A DNA stretch of 64,000 nucleotides. It comes from Galbibacter sp. BG1 (GTDB lineage: Bacteria > Bacteroidota > Bacteroidia > Flavobacteriales > Flavobacteriaceae). Where the stretch lies: the NCBI RefSeq assembly GCF_013391805.1, contig NZ_CP058364.1, positions 2,671,501 through 2,735,500 of the forward strand, given 5' to 3'. A program made the position numbers and the translations under genes. Below the pieces are notes generated by a model. That model searched no databases. It worked only from the letters and a program-made list of their open reading frames with translations, and was not told the origin of the DNA. This document shows, piece after piece, positions 1 to 9,255 of the stretch. Every line of letters begins with the position of its first letter. The stretch's first letter is position 1.

Positions 1-905
1 GCATCTTGCCAGTCTGTAGATTCAGTCAGAGTGGTACCATCGAGGTTAGGGATACGGGGCTGCCCAGCGTTGTCCCTAACGGTGTTCATTACCGATTGAT
101 ATTGTTGGGCATTTAATAAATCTAAAGTATTGGTAGCATCTTGGAAACCAGCAAACGTATTAAAATTTATACGGGGTTTTCCAGATTTACCTCTCTTCGT
201 AGTGATAATAATAACTCCATTCGCTGCTCTTGCACCATAAATGGCTGCTGCCGAAGCATCTTTTAGAACGTTAATAGACTCAATATCAGATGGGTTTATA
301 GTAGCAAATGGGTCGTTTTGAGTGTTACCAACACCTGCACTAATAATGTTACCGTCCACTACGTAAAGCGGAGCACTTCCTCCCGTAATACTTCCCGTAC
401 CTCTAATTCTTACAGAGGTAGCGCCCCCTGGAGCTCCAGAGCTATTGGTTATTTGAAGACCTGCCACTTGTCCCTGCAATGCATTTTGAAAATCGGCAAC
501 GGGTCTTCCTTCTAGAGCCTCAGAGCTAACCGTGGAAACTGCACCAGAAACATCCGATCGTTCCTGGGTACCATAACCAATAACCACCACCTCGTCTAAG
601 CTGGCGATATCTGGCTGTAAAGTTACGTCTATGGAACTTTTTCCAGAAACGGAAATTTCTTGACTGTTGTATCCTATATAAGAGAATACCAATACAGCAT
701 CATTTGAGGGCACGGTAATAGTGTAATTACCATCGAAATCTGTTTGGGTACCGTTGGTGGTCCCTTTTACAACAACATTGGCTCCCGGTAAAGGGGTGTT
801 GTTTTCATCTGTAACGTTACCGGTTATCTCTTGGGCGCTTAGCGAACTAAAACCAAAAAACATCAGCATACATACAGTTAGCTTTGTGTAAATCTTAAAG
901 GTCAT
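1..905 (-). CDS. SusC-like TonB-dependent receptor, N-terminal part (cut by window edge)
   Basis: Reading the minus strand from an ATG at 905 gives an open frame of about 301 codons that runs off the window. It starts with a signal peptide (MTFKIYTKL..., cleavage near SLSAQ). A carboxypeptidase-regulatory-like domain follows (ITGNVTDENN..., GTQTDFDGNY), then a hinge (LDEVVVIGYGTQ) and a TonB plug domain with IRGTGSITGG, LYVVDGN, VLKDASAAAIYGARAANGV and ITTKRGKSGK. These are signatures of SusC/RagA outer-membrane porins, which import oligosaccharides with a SusD lipoprotein lid. The plug segment EGRPVADFQNALQGQVAGL also occurs in the complete SusC at 17060, so the two are close paralogues. The rest of the barrel and any SusD partner lie left of the window. 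It is divergent from the sulfatase at 1566. Confidence 0.93.
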   Translation of the reverse strand, partial: MTFKIYTKLTVCMLMFFGFSSLSAQEITGNVTDENNTPLPGANVVVKGTTNGTQTDFDGNYTITVPSNDAVLVFSYIGYNSQEISVSGKSSIDVTLQPDIASLDEVVVIGYGTQERSDVSGAVSTVSSEALEGRPVADFQNALQGQVAGLQITNSSGAPGGATSVRIRGTGSITGGSAPLYVVDGNIISAGVGNTQNDPFATINPSDIESINVLKDASAAAIYGARAANGVIIITTKRGKSGKPRINFNTFAGFQDATNTLDLLNAQQYQSVMNTVRDNAGQPRIPNLDGTTLTESTDWQD

Positions 906-1565
906 CGTTAAATGTTTAGTTAGTGAAAATTTTAAATTGATTTTATCATTGTTTTCGATTGATCAGGTTGAGGGTTTTGTAGTTTGTTAGCCTGATGTCC
1001 CGACAAAAATGACTTTCTAATCTTTTCTAAATTTTGAAATAATAGTTTGCTAAACCCTTTCGATTTCAAAATTCAAATTAAATAGACTTTTAAACCATGT
1101 AATTTTCTCTTTTTTTGTCGATATATCAAGGGTTTATAGGGGTTTTTTGTAAAGTGATTGATTATTCTTGAAAAAAATAAATTATTCTTAGAAATTTAAA
1201 ATTCAAAGAGTTTTGAAAGTCTGTTTTTTGCTGAAATTTACAACGTTTGCGTGATGATTTTTAAGCTTATAAAAAGCAGATTGTGTGAGGTTGTTTTATA
1301 TTGATAATAAGGGTTTAAGCTGTACTTCATAGTTAGGTATTTTAGGGGTTAGGTATGCCGAAAATAACAAAAGGAACTGTCCAAGAACATCCAAAACTGT
1401 CTCTTGATTTCAAAATTACTCGATTTGACCAGTTAATTCTGTATAATTTCCATTTTTAAGCAATAAGAATTCACAATATAATAATCTCGAAAAGACATTC
1501 AAAGTAGTATTTATGAAGTATACGATTTGAGGTCGGTTTTAATCAAATTTGATTTTTATTTTAAA
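906..1565. other. divergent intergenic region, 660 bp
   Basis: This very AT-rich gap separates the left SusC gene (minus) from the sulfatase (plus) and must hold both promoters. I see no convincing TTTG-N19-TAnnTTTG promoter for either gene and no coding frame with a recognisable product. A 16-nt sequence at 1198-1213 (AAAATTCAAAGAGTTT) recurs exactly at 3071-3086, in the next intergenic region. Confidence 0.6.
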
Positions 1566-2978
1566 ATGAAAAAAATAATAGGAATATGCTTGTTTTTGAG
1601 CTTTATTAAAAGTTATACGCAAGAAGAGATAGTTAATAGGGAAGTAGTAGAAAGACCTAATGTAATATTTGTTTTGGCAGACGATTGGTCCTTTCCACAC
1701 GCCAGTATATATGGTGACAAAGTGGTAAAAACACCAAATTTTGATCGTATTGCCAAAAATGGATTATTATTTACCAATGCATATAGTGCTGCACCTTCCT
1801 GTACGCCAGCAAGAGCTGCCATTTTAACGGGTAGGTACCCACATGCGTTAAATGAAGGGGCTAATTTATGGGGAACCTTACCCAATAGTTTCCCTAATTA
1901 CACCAGAATTTTAGAAAGCGCAGGTTATATAGTGGCTTTTCAAGAAAAAGGATGGGCCCCGGGAAACTATGAAGTTGGAGGGTACAAGAGAAATCCTTCT
2001 GGGACCGAGATAGAAAACTTCGAACACTTTATTGAGAATACACCAAAAGATAAGCCATTTTGTCTTTGGTACGGAACGAGAGATCCTCATCGACCTTATA
2101 CACAGGGCTTTGGAGTTGAGGCAGGCTTAAGCATGGACAAGGTAGAGCTGCCATCTTTTTGGCCGCAGGACTCCGTAATAAAATCTGATGTATTGGATTA
2201 TTATTACGAAGTTCAACGATTGGATTACGACCTTGGCCGAATTCTCTTCCGCTTGGAAAGAAATAACTTGTTGGACAATACCATAATCATAGTTACCAGT
2301 GATAACGGAATGCCTTTCCCAAGGGCGAAGGCAAATTGTTACGATCTTGGTACAAAAGTTCCCTTGGCGATATCATGGGGAAAACATTTGGCAAAAGGGA
2401 AGACAATAGATAGCTACATTAACCTTATTGATATAGCGCCAACTATACTAGAGGCTGCAAAATTGGAAGTTCCTAAAGAGATGCAAGGACATAGTTTTTA
2501 CGGTTTACTGTCCAATACCCATTACGAGCCGCAGGAAAAAGTGTTTCTAGAGCGCGAGCGCCATGCTTTCGCAAGGGAAGAAAACTATGCGTACCCTATA
2601 CGCGCAGTTCGTGATAATCACTTCCTCTTCATACATAACCTTAGATCTCATCGATGGCCTGCTGGATCCCCAGAATGGAATTATAGTGATATCGATAACG
2701 GCCCTTCCAAAAGTGTTATGGTATCCAAAAAAGATGAAAATGGTGTATACAGTAGGTTCTATGCACTATCTACCGAAAAAAGACCTGAATATGAGCTTTA
2801 CAGTTTAAAAGATGATCCAGACCAAATTAATAATCTCGCATACGATAGTGCCTATAAAAAAATAGTGCGCACCTATAAAGAAGAACTTGAAAAATGGAGG
2901 TTGAAAACCGCAGATACCATTATAAAAAGTGAAGTAACCAAATTCGACTTGTACGAATATTATGGCAAAAAGAAATAA
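1566..2978 (+). CDS. Secreted type I sulfatase (formylglycine-dependent)
   Basis: This 470-residue protein hydrolyses sulfate esters, probably on a sugar. It has a signal peptide (MKKIIGICLFLSF..., cleavage near residue 19). The alkaline-phosphatase/sulfatase fold starts at PNVIFVLADD (metal-binding Asp39/Asp40). The active-site motif is C79-T-P-A-R83, where Cys is converted to formylglycine. VTSDNG supplies further metal ligands. An in-frame TTG at 1527 would add 13 residues ahead of the signal peptide, so the ATG at 1566 is preferred. It has no lipobox, so it is periplasmic or exported. It stands alone, with 364 bp before the next gene. The sulfatase subfamily and the sulfated position cannot be told from sequence reading alone. 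Confidence 0.92.
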   Translation: MKKIIGICLFLSFIKSYTQEEIVNREVVERPNVIFVLADDWSFPHASIYGDKVVKTPNFDRIAKNGLLFTNAYSAAPSCTPARAAILTGRYPHALNEGANLWGTLPNSFPNYTRILESAGYIVAFQEKGWAPGNYEVGGYKRNPSGTEIENFEHFIENTPKDKPFCLWYGTRDPHRPYTQGFGVEAGLSMDKVELPSFWPQDSVIKSDVLDYYYEVQRLDYDLGRILFRLERNNLLDNTIIIVTSDNGMPFPRAKANCYDLGTKVPLAISWGKHLAKGKTIDSYINLIDIAPTILEAAKLEVPKEMQGHSFYGLLSNTHYEPQEKVFLERERHAFAREENYAYPIRAVRDNHFLFIHNLRSHRWPAGSPEWNYSDIDNGPSKSVMVSKKDENGVYSRFYALSTEKRPEYELYSLKDDPDQINNLAYDSAYKKIVRTYKEELEKWRLKTADTIIKSEVTKFDLYEYYGKKK

Positions 2979-3342
2979 TCAGCATATTATCAATAACATA
3001 AAATTCATCCTATTTATTTAAACATACTGTTTTTTATGACTATTTATTTTAAGAATATCTTATTAATTAAAAATTCAAAGAGTTTAAAATCTATTTAAAA
3101 TGAAAAATTTTCAATAATAATGTCATGTATATTACAAATAATCTAAACAAAAATATCGCTAAAGATAATAAACAAAGTTTCTATCTCCTCTTGAATTAGT
3201 TGATGTTCAAGAGGTTCTAGAAGAAAAAATCAATATAAACCTTTAAAAATTAAAATCTTTTGATTCATAAATTAACCGATTTAGGGCTTGTATATTGAGT
3301 AATTTTCAATTCTAACTTCAAATAATTGTAAATAATTTAATT
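2979..3342. other. intergenic region, 364 bp, with one hairpin
   Basis: This AT-rich gap precedes the operon starting at 3343 and should contain its promoter. At 3187-3214 there is a perfect 9-bp inverted repeat (CCTCTTGAA / TTCAAGAGG) with a 10-nt loop. It lacks a clean T-tract, so it is only a weak terminator candidate for the sulfatase gene. The 16-nt repeat shared with 1198-1213 lies at 3071-3086. TAATTTTC at about 3299-3306 resembles a TAnnTTTG box but has no good partner at -33. Confidence 0.5.
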
Positions 3343-6300
3343 ATGAACACAAAATTACTTATTAAACTTAACCTGCTTTTATGCTTTGGCTTTTTTCAAG
3401 CTGCCATTGCACAGCAGAGTGTATGGGAGACTTTAGCTCCAGGCGCAGGGGGGCAAGTACAAGACCTTTATTTCGACCCAGATGTTCCCGATAGAATTTG
3501 GTTGTCCAGCGATCAAGAAGGGAGCTATGTGTCTAACGATTTCGGGGATTCTTGGGATTTTATAGGAAGGGATTTAAGTCATGGAATGTCCTTTAAAATT
3601 AGAAAATCTCCCAATGGAAAGTATTTCCAAGGAGGTTTATGGGGAGCCCATGTCTCTACTAATAACGGACAAAATTGGACGCGAATTGCCGAAACCAAAG
3701 CAGATGCTATTGCCACGATTGCATTTAATAATAATGGTAGTACAATGGTTCTTGGGCCAAGTTGGCATACTAAAGACCCTCAAAAGATACAGGCCAGTAT
3801 TTCTGATCCTATTCAGCCTTTAACAGGGGAGCGTTATGTATACATCTCTACAAACGGTGGGAATTCGTTCAGTAAGGTAACATATGAAAATACTCCAGGT
3901 TATTATCAAGTATATAATGCCTTTATACATCCAACTACAGGCATTATTTATTTAGGTACAGCCTCTGGATTGTATGTCTCCACAGATGCCAATGGAACCT
4001 CATGGACGCGAATTCCTAACCCTACAGATGCCTATTTGGGTGAAGATGGAGGGATACAGACCATAACACAGTTTAGGGATGATGGAACACCTAACCCAAA
4101 TGGTTACAAGTTTAGTGGTGGAATATCTGGAATGGGATTTGTAGACAACGGGTCGAGGTTATATGCAGCCTATCAAACAGGTGAAGCAGCTTGGGCGGTT
4201 TACACTATTCAAACTTCTGATATCGCGCCAACAAATCCGAATTGGGTTAAAGTGAGCAATAATCTTTCAGATAAACCACAGTGGTACAATCCAGTGATAG
4301 ACCCTCGTTCCACTGCAACCAATCAAAAAATACTGCTGGGAACCACCTTCCTTGGGAGAGAGAACAGGGTAGGACTTTTTGAAGGGACAATTACCTACAA
4401 CGCCAATGGTGACTTAGTTAACAATTCATGGCAGCAAATTATAGCCAAAGACGAAGCTTTTGCTTTTGAAGAAGGTTGGGAAACCGCTAGTCTCATTTCT
4501 AGAACCTATAGTTATACACCAACTTCTTGGCCCGAAAGAAGAATTTTAACCGGTGGTGGGAATAGTTATTTTTTAAGCACCGATCCTTCAGCCGCTGGTT
4601 GGCCTTACGATGAAGACAGTTGGTTGCCGTTGTACACCCGAAAATCGGATGAAGATTTTGGAGAAGAACACACATGGTTTTCTACAGGATTTGCCAATAC
4701 AGTAACTTACGATATTGCGACGTATGAAAATTATGCGGTACAGGGGAATGCAGATCAAGGCGTTCTAGAGAGTTGGGATTATGGAAAGAGTTGGACAAAA
4801 AATACAGTTCCAAGAGGGATTACCAATGCACAATCGACCATAATTACAAATACCAATCCGCCTTTGGTGCTTATAGATACCAGACCCGGTTTTGGTATTG
4901 CCAGTCAAACCATTGGCCGCTTATATGCTCGGGAATTAACCGACCTCACTTCCCAACCAGCTGCTAGCGATTGGCGTTTAATAGGGGGAGGTACCGATAA
5001 TTCCAATATCGTAAATGGCCTGCCAAACAGGCAAATACAGGGGATGGCTTTAGATGATCTACATCCCAGTAGAGTATATTTGGGTTTAAGATCTATTTTT
5101 AGCGTTGGAGGAATTTATGCTACGGAAGAAATAGAGGCTATTTTTAGTGGAAAAGCCAATTGGATCGAAATTTCGGATTCTTCGATGCGGAATGAAAGCG
5201 CATTTAACGACCTATTTATAGATCCCAACAATTCGAATATTATGTGGGCTGCTGCTCGAGATCTATACAGAGGAGTGCGTACAGCTCCCAACACCTGGAC
5301 ATGGGAAAAATACGAAACAAGCATGCAAGATATGTATGTTTGGGATGATAATGGAACGACAAGGGTCGCTGTAGCACTTTCGGAAGGGGATGAAGCTGAG
5401 GTTTATTTAATTGAAAACCCAGATCAACCAGGTTGGAACAATGAGACAAGGTTTATAAGTACCGGACTTACTATTGATGAAACCCTAAATATACGACCTC
5501 AAGTATGGGTAGAGCCAAATGAAACCATTGCATTCGGTTTGATGGCTGGTTATAAGGACCAAATATATGTGGGTACAGAGAATGGAAAACATAAAAAGGG
5601 ATTAGGCGTTTTTAAGGGAACCATTAATTCTATTACCCAAGTAAATTGGGAAGATTTTTCTACGGACGATTCTGGTAAGGATTTCATTTATTCCAGGGAT
5701 AATTCGTCAGATTCTAAAATTAACATTGAATCTAATGGTGATGTAAATTATTACATTCCAACATTTGGTACTGGTGTTTATAGAAGGCTCATAGATTCTG
5801 GTGTAAACACAAATGGTTTAACGGTAGATAGAAGTGCAATACGCTTTGCTGCAGCTTCAGGGAGTGAAGAAAACCTTCAGATAAATGCAAATGGCAATTG
5901 GGCACTTAACAATATACCTAGTTGGCTAAATGCCAGCAGTGTTTCTGGTTCTGGAAATGTGAGTATTCAATTTACTACTTCCGCAGAAAATGTAGAACCT
6001 CAAAATCGTACGGCCACAGTATTATTAACTTCAGGGAATAAAGAAATTGAGATTCTTGTCACGCAAGTTGGAACCCCAATCCCTGTAAATTATGTTAATA
6101 ATACTTTTGAAATAGATGGTATACAGGACAGCCAATGGAATGCTTTAGATTGGGTAAATATCGACGTTAACCTTTTTGGTTCTACAAAAGATTCCAAAGA
6201 TAAATTTAAATTGGCCTATACTAGAGAGAATCTATACCTCTTGGTAAGGGTGCAAGATTCTTCTAAAAATACAGGAAGCGATCTTACCAGCGATCATTTT

Positions 6301-9255
6301 CAAATAGCTATTGATGTAAATAACGACAAAAAAAGTGTTCCTGGGGCTAACGATTACCGCTTTGCCATAACCAGCGACAACAGTAAAATAGATTTGCTGG
6401 GAGCCTTAGACAACGTCTTATATGCCGTTAATGCCATAGCTACCGGGTATGTTTACGAAGTAGCGATTCCATGGTCCAGTTTAGATTACATTCCCGTTAA
6501 CGAGACAGCCTTAGGCTTTGAAATTCAAGTGGCCGATAATCAAGACGGTCAAGGCATCGATCAAGCGAACCAATGGTTTACCGATAAAAATTTAGATACC
6601 AATAATCCATTCACGTGGGGAACAGCTAGAATAAACGGTCCAGATGTTCCTTGGTTAGAGACCTTTGATTTGGCTGCAAAGACGACATTAGACGATGGTA
6701 ATACCGCTTGGAGTTTAGACCTTTCCAATACCAATTTAGCTGATGAGAACGATTATTTAAAAGTTACCGAGGAAGGTGTTTTAGAGGCTCGTGACCTTGA
6801 TGGGGAGGCTATTTTTAAAACGGAAATTATTGATATATCCCAGGTAGCGAATGTGAGTATAAGTCTCGACGCTAAAGAAAAGGGAGATAACCTAAGGGAA
6901 GGAGATATCAATTATATAAAGCTTTTTGCGGTTGTAGATGGTGGAGAGGAGCAATTAATAGATCAATTGGTAGGTGATAATGCAGAGGACAATACATTTA
7001 TAAAGCTTTCTGGAAATGGTCTGGTTGGGAATCAACTCGAAATTATCGTTAAAATAGCAAATGATAGAGGTGGAACTTTTCATTCTATCGATAACCTGTT
7101 GATCGATTTTGGTACGGAAGAAGTGTGCAACGTCCCTGCTGCTTTAAGAGTAGAAGAACTTACACCGACTACGGCTACCTTGGCATATTCTCTTACCTTG
7201 GATGGTTTAAATACTTTTCAGGTTGAAATTAAAGAAGTTTCCGAAGCGACATGGCAATCGGTAGAGGTGCAAAATGAGTTGCAATATACTTTTCAGGAGT
7301 TACTGCCCAACACGGAATACGAATGGAGAGTGCGACAAAATTGTATAACAGGAGCTTCCACTTGGGTGAGCGGTACAAATTTTACAACACCAGAAGCACC
7401 GGTTTTAACAACTATTTTTGAAGAGTCTTTCGATGCTACAGATTGTTCTCCATCTTCTCAAGCCACAGTGGCTAGTTACGAGTGTTATACCAATTCTACT
7501 TCATTCTTCAGCGGTACGGCAGAATTTAACGATACTTTTAATGATGGAGATTATGAAGATGCTTCAAATGGGAATCACGTATTCCTTTCAGCCACCGATT
7601 TATTTTTCGAAATCAAGGGGATTAATACTACCGGATATACAAATACATTCTTCCAATTTGCAATACGAAAAAATGGAAATAACCAAGATGGATCTGATTT
7701 AAAACTGGAGATTACCACCGATGGAAGTACATGGAGCCAAGTTCCTGTGAGCTTGCCATCTGGAGAAAATAGTGCCGATTTCTGGTATGTAATTGTTCCT
7801 GAAGTTAATATTGTGGAAACCACAGATTTTGGAATTCGTTTTACCGCGGTAGGAACATCCAAATACAGGATTGATGATATTTTGGTAAAGGGTGAAGATG
7901 CCAACCAAGTTACCTGCGATGCACCTCAAAATATAAATGTTGAAGATTTAACAACTGAAAGTGCAGCGCTTCAATGGCCTGCGCTAAGTGCGGCTACAAA
8001 TGGTTACGAAGTTCGTTTTAAAGAAGAAAGTGCAGCAACTTGGGAGCCAACGGTAACCATAGCAACAAATAGTTTCAGTTTAAATAATCTTTTAGAAAAT
8101 ACCGCCTATGTTTTTGAAGTAAGAACCTTGTGTAGTGCAAATACAACTTCAGCATGGACAGAAAAGTTATTTTCAACAGAGGCTATTGGTGAGACGGTAT
8201 TGTTCCTTGAAACATTTGATAAAGCTAATTGTAGTTCCACCGGAAGTACAGTAGATACTTATAGTTGTTATAGTAGTGCAGCCACGCACAGCGGATCTGC
8301 AACTATATCATCTACCCAAAATAATGGAGCTTATGATGGATCATCCAACGGTAGTCATGTATTCTTGGACAACCCACAGGTTTCTTATACTATTAGCGGG
8401 ATATCCGTTACGGGATACGATAATTTTAAACTTAGTTTCGGAATTAGAAAAAATGGTAAGAATCAAGATGGTTCTAACTTATTATTGGAGTACAAAGAGA
8501 CATCAGGAGGTAATTGGACAGCAATACCCGTTAATTTACCGGTGGGAACCGATACCAACAGTTTTTGGTATTTAATTGACCTCCCTGGAGCAATATCAGT
8601 TAATAATTCGTTGGATTTAAGATTTACGGCGCTCGCAAGTCCTAGATATCGCATTGACGATATTCAGGTAAAGGGGACTCCTGTAATGGCTAATAAAAAT
8701 ACAGAAGTTAAAAAGTTAAAACTTACTTCTATGTGTTCCAATGAGCCGGCACTATCCAGAAGATGGAGAATTTCCAATCCTAATCAAACCGCATTATCTG
8801 TAGAATGGAAACTTTATGGTACTTCCAATAGTGGGGTATGGAATGTTCCTTCCGGTACTTCCTTTTTCGAAACACCAGCAGTAGGAGGTTCAAACACTCT
8901 AGTTATTAATTGGTTGAATGAAAAAGATGAATTGATTAAAACTGTAAAAGCTTCTTCTGGAAGTTTATGTGAAGAAATAGTGAATACCGCCCAAACGGAG
9001 ACTACGGCAGGAGAAATGAGCCTTACTGTTTATCCAAATCCTGTGATCAATTATTTCACTATTACCAGTGGAAGCGAAGAATTCATTCAAAATATTCTTA
9101 TTTACAATTTAGCAGGGCAGCTTGTTAAAACCATAAAAATAAATTCTCCATTACAGCAGGTTAAGGTTGATGCTACCGCTTGGCTTTCTGGTTTGTATTT
9201 GGTTAGAATTCAAACAAATAGTAACACATCCGATTATAAAATTTTCAAAGAATGA
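3343..9255 (+). CDS. Giant T9SS-exported Asp-box propeller protein, GH74-like, multidomain (paralogue A)
   Basis: This 1970-residue protein has a signal peptide (1-24) and an N-terminal propeller module (about 25-800) with Asp-box-type turns such as STNNGQNW and SWDYGKSW. The module opens with PGAGGQVQD. SSDQEG (Asp57) and NADQG (Asp471) align with the two conserved Asp sites of its four paralogues in this window. Then come a BACON-like domain (about 826-911), a CBM9-like domain (914-1100), a beta-sandwich (1104-1256), FN3 domains (1262-1349 and 1523-1614) and two copies of an unnamed module (1355-1518 and 1620-1780), each ending YRIDDI-VKG. A T9SS sorting domain (VYPNPV, 1893-1970) ends it. 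It is the most divergent of the five. Its stop overlaps the next start (ATGA). Function as an extracellular endo-glycanase is inferred; the exact family is unproven. Confidence 0.75.
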   Translation: MNTKLLIKLNLLLCFGFFQAAIAQQSVWETLAPGAGGQVQDLYFDPDVPDRIWLSSDQEGSYVSNDFGDSWDFIGRDLSHGMSFKIRKSPNGKYFQGGLWGAHVSTNNGQNWTRIAETKADAIATIAFNNNGSTMVLGPSWHTKDPQKIQASISDPIQPLTGERYVYISTNGGNSFSKVTYENTPGYYQVYNAFIHPTTGIIYLGTASGLYVSTDANGTSWTRIPNPTDAYLGEDGGIQTITQFRDDGTPNPNGYKFSGGISGMGFVDNGSRLYAAYQTGEAAWAVYTIQTSDIAPTNPNWVKVSNNLSDKPQWYNPVIDPRSTATNQKILLGTTFLGRENRVGLFEGTITYNANGDLVNNSWQQIIAKDEAFAFEEGWETASLISRTYSYTPTSWPERRILTGGGNSYFLSTDPSAAGWPYDEDSWLPLYTRKSDEDFGEEHTWFSTGFANTVTYDIATYENYAVQGNADQGVLESWDYGKSWTKNTVPRGITNAQSTIITNTNPPLVLIDTRPGFGIASQTIGRLYARELTDLTSQPAASDWRLIGGGTDNSNIVNGLPNRQIQGMALDDLHPSRVYLGLRSIFSVGGIYATEEIEAIFSGKANWIEISDSSMRNESAFNDLFIDPNNSNIMWAAARDLYRGVRTAPNTWTWEKYETSMQDMYVWDDNGTTRVAVALSEGDEAEVYLIENPDQPGWNNETRFISTGLTIDETLNIRPQVWVEPNETIAFGLMAGYKDQIYVGTENGKHKKGLGVFKGTINSITQVNWEDFSTDDSGKDFIYSRDNSSDSKINIESNGDVNYYIPTFGTGVYRRLIDSGVNTNGLTVDRSAIRFAAASGSEENLQINANGNWALNNIPSWLNASSVSGSGNVSIQFTTSAENVEPQNRTATVLLTSGNKEIEILVTQVGTPIPVNYVNNTFEIDGIQDSQWNALDWVNIDVNLFGSTKDSKDKFKLAYTRENLYLLVRVQDSSKNTGSDLTSDHFQIAIDVNNDKKSVPGANDYRFAITSDNSKIDLLGALDNVLYAVNAIATGYVYEVAIPWSSLDYIPVNETALGFEIQVADNQDGQGIDQANQWFTDKNLDTNNPFTWGTARINGPDVPWLETFDLAAKTTLDDGNTAWSLDLSNTNLADENDYLKVTEEGVLEARDLDGEAIFKTEIIDISQVANVSISLDAKEKGDNLREGDINYIKLFAVVDGGEEQLIDQLVGDNAEDNTFIKLSGNGLVGNQLEIIVKIANDRGGTFHSIDNLLIDFGTEEVCNVPAALRVEELTPTTATLAYSLTLDGLNTFQVEIKEVSEATWQSVEVQNELQYTFQELLPNTEYEWRVRQNCITGASTWVSGTNFTTPEAPVLTTIFEESFDATDCSPSSQATVASYECYTNSTSFFSGTAEFNDTFNDGDYEDASNGNHVFLSATDLFFEIKGINTTGYTNTFFQFAIRKNGNNQDGSDLKLEITTDGSTWSQVPVSLPSGENSADFWYVIVPEVNIVETTDFGIRFTAVGTSKYRIDDILVKGEDANQVTCDAPQNINVEDLTTESAALQWPALSAATNGYEVRFKEESAATWEPTVTIATNSFSLNNLLENTAYVFEVRTLCSANTTSAWTEKLFSTEAIGETVLFLETFDKANCSSTGSTVDTYSCYSSAATHSGSATISSTQNNGAYDGSSNGSHVFLDNPQVSYTISGISVTGYDNFKLSFGIRKNGKNQDGSNLLLEYKETSGGNWTAIPVNLPVGTDTNSFWYLIDLPGAISVNNSLDLRFTALASPRYRIDDIQVKGTPVMANKNTEVKKLKLTSMCSNEPALSRRWRISNPNQTALSVEWKLYGTSNSGVWNVPSGTSFFETPAVGGSNTLVINWLNEKDELIKTVKASSGSLCEEIVNTAQTETTAGEMSLTVYPNPVINYFTITSGSEEFIQNILIYNLAGQLVKTIKINSPLQQVKVDATAWLSGLYLVRIQTNSNTSDYKIFKE

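Noticed and set aside
1527-1565. TTG codon as start of the first sulfatase, adding 13 residues
   Set aside because: The added residues precede a complete signal peptide that begins at the ATG at 1566, and TTG starts are rare here.
3187-3214. Hairpin as a firm terminator for the first sulfatase
   Set aside because: The stem is good but no T tract follows, and it is 208 bp past the stop codon.
3343-9255. Sialidase (GH33) identity for the Asp-box proteins
   Set aside because: Asp boxes alone are shared by many families; the sialidase arginine triad and FRIP motif are not seen, while module size and the paired Asp fit GH74 better.
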